DNA from: Fomitopsis serialis
Lineage: Eukaryota; Basidiomycota; Agaricomycetes; Polyporales; Fomitopsidaceae
Direction of reading: 5' to 3'
Length of the DNA stretch: 64,000 bases
Assembly: GCF_022376445.1 (NCBI RefSeq)
Contig: NW_025954985.1
Coordinates: 248,001 to 312,000, forward strand
Part shown: piece after piece, positions 23,101 through 33,260 of the stretch
Position numbering within the stretch: the first letter of the stretch is position 1
How the letters are laid out: every line of letters starts with the position of its first letter
The notes under the pieces: generated by a model
The model's input: only the letters and a program-made list of their open reading frames with translations
What the model was told of the DNA's origin: nothing
The model's database searches: none
Translations under genes and position numbers: made by a program

Positions 23101-26100
23101 TGATACAAGCTAGAATTGCCTGTTATCGAGTGCATCGCGCCGAAAGTCAGCAAGAGTGGTTGCGCAGGGGGAAGGCTAGCGCACTTGAATCAGAACGAAC
23201 ACCTTATCTGCTGGTTTTTCGATCTTCTTGATTTGGTAGCGGATGTCGTGGTGAGTGCGCATCTTGTTATAGGTCTATGATTACGGCCCCGATGGTCAGC
23301 GGTGTCTCATGCAGTTCCAGAGCGGCCCACCTGCTTCTCTCCTCCTCGAAGTTTAATGTCGGAGAACCTGTAGTGAAAGGTCAGCGGACGACGGCTTCAG
23401 GATTGAACCCACACGCACTCCTCTGCATTTGATACCACCTCGAGCTAGCTCATAATGGTCAAGTGTACCGAAGCCTCAACACCGTCAGAGACATACCATA
23501 TCCCTCATCGTAGCGCGCTCGGGCAACTTCAGTATCAAACTCATCTACAATCGCGAAGTGAGCCTGTCCTTGTAAAAACCGGCGCGCAAGGCAAACACAC
23601 CGTCGACTGCCTTACGTAGAGCTGAAAGACGATGAGATACGCCCCGTAGCCGCAGATAATATACCTACCTTGCTCATGATATCACCGTATTCGGTGGAAC
23701 ATAACTTCCCATCCTCCTGGTCAGAGTAGGTCACTAGGCCTGCTTCTTGCAGCTTCGTAATGCTCTGCACGACGATATCGTCCACTTTCTGCTGCCAGGT
23801 CTGACTGCTATCCTTGCCAATGGCGTAGTGTCTCGGGTTTTTCTGGATCCGTCGGTAAAGGAATGAATTGTGCAGCCACTTCTTTGCGGTGTCAAGATCT
23901 GTGATAGTCCCGAGACCAACCTCTGAATTGATATGCTCAGATAGGTTAAGATGGAGACTACTCTCCAAGACGGTCTGGCCTTGCACGAGTGCCTTGTATT
24001 TGGCTTCGAGCTCAGACTCGCAAAGGATGATGGCCACCCCTTCTTTGTCTGCGTTGCTTGGCCATAAGCCAAGCGCTCCTCGGGAATAGCTTCGTGGAAC
24101 ATACCGAACTGAGGTCGGCCCTGCGTGAGATACGCGGTTCGGTCAATTCCCGTGTATGCCTAATACACGCAATGCGATTGGTACCCACTGCGCGTCCCAT
24201 CATCTGCATGATATCTAGATCGGAATACTCCTGCATGGTGTTGTTCTGGAAAACCTTGACGCCCTTAAGGATAACGGTGTGGGCGGCTGCGGGATGGAGA
24301 CCGGCAGGTCGGTTAGTCAATATGCACGTAACGCATTACGATCCAGGTATGCGCATACGAAGGTTAACGCCAACAGCAAGGGTCTGCAACTCATGATGGG
24401 CATCATTGGGTGCAGGATGTGGTCATAGGCTTACTGAGGTGGCAAACACGATCCTGAGGAGTTTCTTAGTGTATAGGTCCTCGATTGCTCGGCGGTCCTC
24501 AAGGGACATCCCCGCGTGGTGGGCACCTATCCCGCATGCAGCTAGCTCTGTGGAACGAGACGAGGTGAGTAACGAAGAATTATATCCGATAATGAGTGCA
24601 GGAAGCTGCTAATCGTACTCTGCAACGATTTGTCCAGGAATGTGTGTTCAATCCTAGTGCATGTAGAACATTTCATTGAGTCTGGATCTACGGCTTTCTC
24701 AGAACGTGCATGAGGCGCACCTAGGTGGGCGAGACCACGGCAACGTCTGTTTCTTATCTCCGGCAGCTTCGTATTCTTTCATGATGTGTTGCGCGGTGCC
24801 AAGTACGCCTGTGCTTTCTATGAACGAAAATCGGCGAACGCGCGACTCATTTCAAGTTACCTTTCCGCGTTGAACAGAAGACCAACATCGGCTTATTGAC
24901 AGAGTGTTGCTGTAAGATCCCATACAACCTGTAGTCCAATGTTTTTTGAAAGGCAAAGTCGTTGGTTTCCTTCTTGTTGGGGATGCCATACACAACCTTC
25001 GTCAGCTTGCACGGACGATACTCCTCGCCGAACTGCTCGACATGTCCAGCGTTAATGGCAGGTGACAACGACTAAACATCGGAGAGACGGAGACAAGAAC
25101 GGGAGCTTACCTGCATGATCGTGGCAGGTCCATCCAGGGTGCCGTCTCCAATCCAACAGGCAACATCTTCGATATTCGGCACGGTTGCTGACACGACCAC
25201 GAAGCGGACGGACGAGCCACGCAGTTTCATACGTGAGAGGATCACTTCCAAGGTGCTCCCACGGGACTCGTTCAGGATATGTACCTGCGGAGAGCGTCAG
25301 CGCTTCGTCCGGTAGCCCATGTTGCCCGAAGTCTACCTCGTCCACGAGGAAGAGCTGAACCTGAGCCAGGATCTGCTCATGATCACGCCTGTCGTTGCGA
25401 GAGTTGTGTCAGCTTTCCCGGCAATCGGTGGTTGCATGTCAGCGGTGTGCTGACATACCAGTTACGTGTCAAGCTGTCCCATTTCTCTCCCTGGGCGAAA
25501 TGAAATGGTTCAGCGTCTCGTACGGTGGAGCTGGGCGAGTGTTCTGACCGTAGTGATACTGCCGCGACCGTTGAGGAGGTTGTTAGCTAGCGCACTTGAA
25601 GGCGAAGACACTGCATACATAACAGTAGCATCTCGTGCGCTACCCCACGCGCCCTTGCCAAAATGAACTGTGTCTCCTGTCATTTCGCAGCCTGATCACC
25701 GGCGATGAACAAAAATGGCATATATGAATTATCAGAGGAAGTTTCCGCTCACAATTCACTCCTAGAGTCGCGAACTTCTTATTCCAGTCCTTGCATTTCT
25801 CAGAGCAGAGTGCCTTAAGTCCGAGGCCCCAGTGATCAGCCACACTGCTCGGATACGGTTCGCTATTGGACTTGATATGCTCGCACTCTCACCTTCGTCG
25901 GCGCTACATAGATGCACTTAACAGACTTGCTGTTCCCACCAGCCTGCATGAGCATCCGGATAATGGCCAGCTCAAAAAGGACGGTTTTCCCGCTGCCCGT
26001 TGGCGCTGTACGCGGCTCCGCGTGAGATCCTGGATCTCACAAGAAGCGAAGGACTGACCGCTTATGACCTGGAGAAGCGGGAACGTAACAAGCTTAGCAA

Positions 26101-27092
26101 TTTACAATCAGGCGCGTGGAACATACCATGTTCTGGTCTGTATGCATCACCTAATGGGAGGAACATGATTGGTCGAGGACAGTCAAACCCATACTCGCGG
26201 AAACACACCGTATCAAAGCATTTGGACTGTACGGCGTTGAAGACGCCAAACTTGAACATCCCCCGGTAGATGTCAGCTGTTTGAGACGGGGGAATGGGGT
26301 GGATGTATGCGTCAGGGATTCGCGCATATAGCCACCCGAATAGCAGGATGAACGGTTCACAAGACTTCGAACTCACGTAGCTCAGAGACGGGTCGTAAAC
26401 GGATCCCGTGAACGTTGCGCGGGTCTGCGCCTCGGTCTTGCGACAATGCGTCATTGCTGGCGTGTCTGGCATAGTGCGGCAATCGATGCCCCGTGGTCTG
26501 CGAATTCGGGATGTGGTCGCGGGCACGTTGCACCGTTGAGGCCACGAGCTGACCGGGCTCGCGATATGAAGGCCTGGGTACTAAAGACACACGTAGAATA
26601 CAGGCGCGACGGTTGCTATAGGTCCGTCCTTACCGGATTGTGTTCCATACGAACGCCGGTCGAAGCTCGGAGTACGGTAGTTGGACGGACCAGCAACGTG
26701 TGCGCTCGCTTGAAAGTGGGGTAGTAAGCGACTTGTAGCTTCCTGTCGTCAAACTCCGTTATCTCGTCCTGGTTGTAGGAAGTCTGGAGCCTAGGGTTGT
26801 GCGAGAACCGCTCGGGAAAGCCGTAAGCCGGGCGACTGTCCGCGACGCCACGACGCTGCACCGGAGAAGGAGAGGATTTTCTGACATGACACTCGGTAAT
26901 CAGCGGTCTTTCTCGCCACAAAAGCGCCGATGACAAGCGCATATAGTCACCATACTGCTCGATGAGCTCGTCTATATCCTCGAGGTCGCCCTCGGCAGGC
27001 ACTTGCGAGAACGCGACACCGGAGTCTTCGAAGGAATCATTGTAGTCGGCAACAAGGCCGTACTCGTGTTCAAGATCCTCAAATTCGTACAT
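20192..27092 (-). CDS. MER3: Meiotic DNA helicase MER3/HFM1
   Basis: Superfamily-2 Ski2-like helicase needed for class I meiotic crossovers, nuclear. Start 27092 (MYEFEDLEHEYGL), stop at 20192-20194. Ordered motifs on the minus strand: GMFKFGVFNAVQSKCFD (Q-like region), APTGSGKT (motif I, about 26000), VDEVHILNESRGSTLE (DEVH, motif II), VVVSATVPNIEDVA (III), FCSTRK (IV), HHAGMSLEDRR, TLAVGVNLPAHTVI (V), and IMQMMGRAGRPQFD (VI). Winged-helix, Sec63-like and helix-hairpin-helix regions follow (ALRQQDPFLIDVLLNRKSPF). Near 21560 is the family's Cys/His cluster CNHSCKDKTKCRHLCC, then a long Ser/Asp-rich tail. There are more than 25 exons, several of them tiny. Single missing bases are likely near 26670, 20775 and 20724. 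One join between SIGEKS and VLAEHG (about 22730) could not be closed. Confidence 0.93.
24105..24120 (-). other. 16-nt micro-exon of MER3 (motif VI)
   Basis: This exon encodes GRPQF plus the first base of the next Asp codon. It has a CACGCAG acceptor before it and a GTATGT donor after it. Including it restores MMGRA-GRPQFD, the conserved motif VI. Confidence 0.75.
24359..24383 (-). other. 25-nt micro-exon of MER3 (motif V)
   Basis: Encodes TLAVGVNL plus one base, flanked by a TTGCAG acceptor and a GTATGC donor. It supplies the conserved Ski2-family motif V before PAHTVILKG. Confidence 0.7.
25549..25558 (-). other. 10-nt micro-exon of MER3
   Basis: Reads T ATC ACT ACG, giving the ITT of the family sequence VIITTGEKWDSLTR. 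Acceptor GGCAG, donor GTCAGA. Skipping it would lose these residues and the frame. Confidence 0.6.
26059..26068 (-). other. 10-nt micro-exon of MER3 before Walker A
   Basis: Reads GTC ATA AGC G, giving VIS and the first base of the Ala of APTGSGKT. Acceptor TCTCCAG, donor GTCAGT, with introns of about 50 nt on both sides. Confidence 0.65.
26127..26150 (-). other. 24-nt micro-exon of MER3
   Basis: Encodes VMHTDQNM, flanked by an ATTAG acceptor and a perfect GTATGT donor. Matches the family sequence between CFDT and VISAPTGSGK. Confidence 0.7.
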
Positions 27093-27201
27093 CGGATCTG
27101 GAGTATGGGAACGTCGGTGTCGAGAGCAAGAAATACGAGCAGGCGCGTCTCGTTCCGGACCAGGGAAAGCGCGGAGATTGAATTCAGCGTGTTTAATGCA
27201 T

Positions 27202-27235
27202 CACGTGCACATCACGCCCGTGTGACGGGACGCGT
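27202..27235. promoter_or_regulatory. Shared MER3/CKS1 promoter: CACGTG and ACGCGT
   Basis: The 213-bp gap between the divergent starts of MER3 (27092) and CKS1 (27306) contains one E-box CACGTG (27202-27207) and one MCB-like ACGCGT (27230-27235). Both motifs are palindromic and could serve either gene. Confidence 0.35.
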
Positions 27236-27305
27236 CTCGGAGCTCTCGCGAGCGTTGTCGGCGATCTTCATTGCAAGGCACTTCAATCATTGCCCCCGCA
27301 TCGCG

Positions 27306-27819
27306 ATGTCGAACAAGGACGCACAAGCGCAGGCTAATGCGGCTGCCGAAGCTGCGAGGAAGCTGGACGAATACATTGAGAAGTAGGCTTGTCGTTCTCG
27401 TCTTCGCGGCAATCGGACCCTCATATCGTGCCCTTTCTACAGAATCCACTACTCTGATCGCTACACGGACGATGAGTACGAGTACCGCCACGTTATTCTT
27501 CCAAAACCGCTCTTCAAGATGATCCCGAAGACCTTCTTCAATCCCGACAAGAGCGGCACGTTGCGACTGCTGAGCGAACAGGAGTGGCGGGGGATTGGTA
27601 TCACGCAGAGCCTGGGATGGGAGCACTATGAGGTACACGGTGAGTAAACTCGTGTTCGTTCACCGCAAGCACGCTTTATCGACCTGTGCCGCTCCCATAG
27701 CCCCAGAGCCGCATGTCTTACTCTTCCGGCGGCGTAAGGACTTCGTGGCGACTGCACAGGCACAGCACCACGTCCTTGTCAATGGCAAACCTGGCGCGAA
27801 GCTGGTCAGGAAAAAGTGA
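27306..27819 (+). CDS. CKS1: Cyclin-dependent kinase regulatory subunit CKS1/SUC1
   Basis: Small adaptor that binds CDKs and phosphorylated substrates to drive mitotic transitions. Exons 27306-27382, 27443-27639 and 27701-27819 give about 130 aa with no indel. Family motifs: [20 protein letters not shown], then [31 protein letters not shown], and [11 protein letters not shown]. The N-terminus (about 26 aa, Ala/Gln-rich) and C-terminus (Ala/Gln/His-rich then basic, ending LVRKK) extend past the core. Divergent from MER3. Confidence 0.96.
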
Positions 27820-27829
27820 CGCGGGCAGA

Positions 27830-28560
27830 GTCTCCGATCCGCACCTATCCGTTTATCGTCGTCATTTCCCCGGGCCGTTTCGTTACATTAGTGGTCATAT
27901 CTCATATCTCGCTTGCTGTTTTCGATGTACCATACTTCCTCGGCCTTGTCTGCATCTCGTGTCCAGCTGTGTCTAGTGCTATGTTTACTCTGTTATCTGG
28001 ATCCGTTCTGTTGTGTGACTTCTAGCGTACAATGTACTCGGCTGCCCGCTGTTCCTGGTAAGTAGATGTATCGTGAGGCTTTCATGCATGCAGTCGCTTA
28101 GCTTGCAGACAGATCCGCCTGCACATGGCGAGGATTGTCCTCTGTCATCGTCACGTAAGAGACCTCGAGGCCCCCCAGCGACATTACCTTGGTCGATGTC
28201 AGGAGACCAGTGAGCGCATCGCCCAGTGCCATTCGGCGTTTGTCCGAAATCCGGGCGAGCGTGTCGGCGACATGGAGGTTTGGGCTGCAAGCCACCACAG
28301 GCTCGGCGCTGCTCTGAGAAAGTCGCGCCCTGCCGTTGTCGGGAGAAGTACAGGCTCTTCGACGTCATGAAGGGACGTTGCGCACGGTCATATAGCTCTG
28401 GGGAAGCATCGTGGCGGAAGTCTGATTAAAGTAAGAGGCCCGGTGTGAACGCCTGCTGAGAATAGACTAGCTTTTGTGAGAGGCTGGTTTCCGAATAAGG
28501 AAGGCGCCTGGGTTCACTCCTGCTTGCGCTGGCTCACGTCGACCGTCCTACGAAACGCGC
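27830..28560. other. Intergenic, nothing recognised
   Basis: Short open frames on both strands with no family resemblance. The only motif noted is the ACGCGT palindrome just beyond, at 28562. Confidence 0.5.
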
Positions 28561-28561
28561 G

Positions 28562-28567
28562 ACGCGT
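28562..28567 (+). promoter_or_regulatory. ACGCGT within a 12-bp palindrome
   Basis: GCGACGCGTCGC spans 28559-28570, about 95 bp before the protease start at 28662. Resembles the MCB core; regulatory meaning is uncertain for a protease gene. Confidence 0.25.
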
Positions 28568-28661
28568 CGCGATAGGCTGCTTCCCACTACCTGCACGGTC
28601 CTCACCCCCCAAAATGATGTAAGCCTGAACTCGCCTTATCCCGCATTATTTCCCGTATAAA

Positions 28662-31600
28662 ATGTCACGCTTGCTGGCGCGATGCACATCCCTCTCCGCC
28701 CTCTCCTCGTCCCTCTCCCGCCCGTTCCTAAACTCTTTGAGGTCTGGCAGGCCCCCGCCCTCCGCGTTCTTCCCCTACTCGACCTCCGTCATGCCCCCGC
28801 ACAAGCCGCTCATCCCCGAGTGGGAGCGCATCGCCAGCACCGCGTCCAAGCCCTACTACATGTTTACCATGCCCATCCACAAGTCTCGCAACGACGACCG
28901 CGACTACAGAGTCATCCAGCTCGACAATGGACTTCAGGCGATGGTCGTGCACGACGCAAGGCAGACAAGGCCGCCGCCAGCTGGATGTCTCGGTCGGCCA
29001 TCTCTATGACCCGGTGAGTGTGCAACGTTCTCCACAAGCTCCATGGCCTCGCTGCGGGGCTGCCGTTATGGACCATGCTCCTTGGATGCCCGCTCACGCT
29101 ATCCACCGTTCAGGATGATATGCCCGGTCTAGCGCATTTCTGCGAGCATCTGCTCTTCATGGTACGTGGCACGCGACCGAAGTCTGTGCATTAATGTACT
29201 GACCTGTCGCACAGGGTACGGAGTTGTATCCAAGAGAGAACGAGTACTCTGAGGTAAGCATGCACATTAGCCGCTTGCGTTGACTCATCGCGCCAAAGTA
29301 TCTCGCCAAAAACAACGGAAACTCTAACGCATTCACCGGCACCTCCAACACAAATTACTACTTCAGTGTCGCGACCGATGCACTTCCGGGCGCCCTCGCG
29401 CGCTTCGCTGCCTTCTTCCACTGTCCGCTCTTCTCTCCCTCGTGACGTCTCGCGAGCTTAATGCCGTAGACTCCGAGCACAAGAAGAACCACCAGTCGGA
29501 CATGTGGCGAATCTTCCAGCTTAATAAACATCTTAGCAAGCCTGGACACCCTTGGAGCAAATTTGGTAGCGGAAACCGCGACAGCCTGTCCAAGGTTGGT
29601 AGGGAGTTGAAAGCGACGGGCCTCCTCGCGCCCTCCACGCCTTCAGCGCCCAAGTCCGCTGACGGTAGTCTTGCTACCACTCCCACCTCTTCTCGCGTCC
29701 CGTCTCCCACGCCGTCGTCCTTCTCCACTCGAGCGAGATGGATGGCGACGGAGGGAGCGTCGGCCGGGAGACGCGCCGCAGGCTCGTCGAGTGGTGGAGC
29801 AAGGAGTACTGCGCCGGACGCATGCGACTCTGCGTGATCGGGAAAGGTAGATCATCCCTAGCACGATCCGCTCGTGGAAGCTTAATGTGACCGGCAGAAT
29901 CACTGGACGAGCTCTCGAGCATGGTCGCCGAGCTGTTCTCTCCCATTCCCAATCGGGACAGGACCCCCTTCCGATGATCAACGACCATCCCTTTGGACCC
30001 AATGAGATACAGGTGGGTTAATTTCCGACGATCCCGCTGGTATTCCCCGCTGAATACGGCTTCAGAGTCTGGTGTCGGTCCAAACCATTATGACTTTCCA
30101 CGCGGTGGAGGTGTCGTTCCCGCTTCCTTGGCTAGCATCTCAGTGGCGCCACGAGCCTGGAAACTTCCTCAGTCACTTCCTGGGACACGAAGGTCCGGGG
30201 TCGCTCCACTCACACCTAAAGAACAAGGGCTGGATCACCGCGCTGAGCGCGGGACCGCAGAACCTCGCTCGGGGCTTCGCCATGATCAAGATCACGCTGA
30301 ACATGACCAAGCTAGGCTTTGGTATGTTCCCGCGTTCCTCTCCAACGGGCTCCGAGATAACCGTTCGGGTTGCCAGAGAACTACCGGGAAGTCACGCTCA
30401 CGATCTTCAAGTACCTCAACATGCTCCGGGCATCCAAGTTCCCGGCGTGGTACCAACGCGAGATGAGCCTCCTCAAGGCTACTCGTTTCCGATTCGCGGA
30501 AAAGCGCCGTCCGGATGATTACGCCGTGTGGGTGACTGAACACCTCTCGTGGCCCGTCCCCCGCGAGCTCGTGCTCAGCGCTCCGCAGCTCGTCTGGGAG
30601 TGGGACGAGAGCGACCCTGTCAACGGCGGCGAGAGCGAGATGCGCCAAGTGCTCGACAGCCTGACGGTCGACTACGGCCGCGTCGTCCTGATGGCGCAGA
30701 AGGACGTGCACGAGCGTGTCCGTGGTGTGAGCGAGTGGGAGTCCGAGCCATGGTATGGTACCCAGTACCGTGTCGAGAAGCTCGACCAGACTTCATCGCG
30801 CAGGCACAAGCGCCGAACGACATCCCCGAGCTCTTCCTCCCTGGCCGAATGAGTTCATTCCGACGAATCTGGATGTCCAGAAGCAACCGGTGGATCAGGT
30901 CGGTTCCCTCCGCCAACTCTGTTTCTTGGGAATTTCATTGAACGTTCGTTCTCTTAGCCTCTCAAGCGTCCGCTTCTCATCCGCGACACCCCTCGCACGA
31001 GCCTGTGGCAAAGAAGGACGACACCTTCTGGGTTCCCAAGGCCCACGTCCTCATTGATATCAGAACGTATGCTCCATATGGTTTTAGAGTTGCATGCGTG
31101 TTGCTCACGACTGGTCCAGACCGGAAGCCAATTCCTCTGCGAGAACCAGTGTAATGACGAGGTACGCACCCTCCGTCGACCCTGCGAATTGCACCCGCTC
31201 ACTTTTTCTCAGGCTGTTCTCCGATCTCGTCAACGACACTCTCACGGAGTTCGCGTACGATGCGGATCTCGCGGGATTGAGCTACAACTTCTCCGCGCAG
31301 ATGCTAGGCGTTTCCGTGGTGTTGTCTGGATACAACGATAAGCTCCACGTCCTCGCTCGCGACGTCTTCGAGCGCGTGCGAAACGTCCAGCTCCGCGCTG
31401 ACAGGCTGGAAGTCATGAAGGACCAGGTGGGTAGAAGCTTGTTGGCAAGCATCCACGCCCCGGCTAACTGCGAGCGAACCACAGGCCAAGCGCGACTATG
31501 AGAACTTCTACATGGGGCCGCCTTTCCGCGTCTCCGACTACTACGGTCGCCACCTTCTCACCGAACAGCAATGGATCCTTGCGGAGAAGCTCGCTGAAGT

Positions 31601-32977
31601 CTCTTGTGAGCCCTTCTTGTGATTGGTCAGCGCTTCGAACGATCGTGCTCACTCACGTATAGCGATCACGATCGAGGAGATTGAGACGCATGCCGCTCGC
31701 CTGTTGTCCAGGGCTCACTCGCGGATGCTGGTCGTTGGCAACATGGGTCGAGACGTAAGCTAAATGAAATACCAATACACCGTGCGAGTACTAACGATCG
31801 GGTAACTTAGGATGCTGTTCAATTGGCGGAGACGATGGAGAACGTGCTCGACTTCTCTCCCATGGATCCGGCTGCCATGGTGGACACAGCGCTCATTCCA
31901 GCGGACGGTATGTTACAGTTGTCAAGGCCGCCATGATACGAGCTCACTGCGTACCACAAGGTTCGAACCATGTTTGGAAGACGGTCGTCCCCAACCCAAA
32001 CGAGCCTAACTCGTCATTGGCATACTATATGCACATCGGCTCGTACCTGGACCCGCGCTTGCGGGTCACGTCTGCGCTGCTCACCCAGATCCTTTCGGAG
32101 CCTGCATTCAACGTCCTCCGCACACGCGAACAGCTGGGCTATATCGTCTCGCTCTCCCAGATGATTTCTCCGGGCGAATCGAACATCGGCATCCGGATCG
32201 TCATCCAGAGCGAACGCGGCCCGGTGTATCTCGAGGAGCGTGTCGAAGCCTTCCTCGAGGAAATGAAGGATAAACTCGAGGAGATGCCGGCCGCCGAGTT
32301 CAAAGAGCAGCAGGCCGGACTCGAGCGCAGATGGAGAGAGGCGGCAAAGAACCTCGGGGAAGAGACCAACCGTTACTGGACGCAAGTCGACTCTGGCTAC
32401 CTGGACTTCCTCAGGCGTGAGTGTTCCTCGTTCCTCCTGCTCGGTTGTACGTTGTAACACCCCGCCTGCAGGTGACCATGATGCGAGTCTCGTGAAGAGC
32501 GTCACGAAGGCGGATGTCATCGCGCTCTTCATGGACCGGGTTCACCCCTCTTCCTCTGCTCGGGCCAAGGTCTCGGTGCATCTACACTCGCAGAAGCCTC
32601 GCCCGAAGAAGATCAGTCTCGGTGCGATGGAAGCGTTTGAGGCCCTACTCCTCGACAGGGGCATTGCTATCGATACCCAGAGGTGGAGGGAGGAGCTCAC
32701 CGGCGAGGGCGAGCCGCTCCTTGCACAGTTCGGGAAGTACTGGCAGGACACACTGTCTTCGCTGTCTCCTCTGGTCTCTCCGGAGATCGCACAGGAGCTC
32801 ATGGCAGCTCTGCCTGCGATCATGGAGAACAATCCTGCAGATGCCGACTACGAAGGGACCCTCAAGGACGGTGTGAACTTCGTCGATGATCCGAAGGCAT
32901 TCAAGGCATCCTTAAGGAGGGCGGACCCTCCGAGGCCTCTGGTCAACTGGGACGACCTGCCGCAGTCCAGGTTCTGA
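28662..32977 (+). CDS. STE23: M16 metalloprotease, insulin-degrading-enzyme type (Ste23-like)
   Basis: Zinc peptidase that degrades short amyloidogenic and signalling peptides inside a closed chamber. The inverted zinc motif HxxEH is HFCEH at 29135-29149 ([16 protein letters not shown]), with the third ligand in the downstream ELNAVDSEH. The order is an N-terminal M16 domain ([20 protein letters not shown]), a linker, middle M16 domains ([15 protein letters not shown]) and a C-terminal M16 domain ([13 protein letters not shown] and LDFLRR). Stop at 32977; about 1,100 aa. Eight single missing bases break the frame (near 28960, 28981, 29442, 29737, 29954, 30784, 30842 and 31010); the protein resumes correctly after each. 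The first 43 residues look like a mitochondrial presequence (Arg/Ser-rich, no acidic residue), and Met44 (28791) begins [14 protein letters not shown], a usable internal start. Confidence 0.93.
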
Positions 32978-33260
32978 TTATCTATACTGATTTTTGCATG
33001 CTTCATGTGTATATCGTAGTGTTGTCTCGTCGGAACATTCGTAAGTAGCAGGATACAAAGTACCGTAGATAGTAATGTAGAGTCTCGTAATTAGCTACTA
33101 ACCCACAAACCACAATCAGTATCTCCTCGCCTCTCATTTCCTGGCATTGCCCGCATGACCAAAGGAGAGACCCATAGCTTATACAGTTATTACAATAAGT
33201 GATGGATACAAAGCAGTACTGCACAGCAAAAGCACAACAACAGCAGAACGGCACGCAGAA

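Noticed and set aside
27985..28430. Short frames on both strands between CKS1 and the protease
   Set aside because: No conserved motif, no intron logic, and the plus and minus frames overlap fully.
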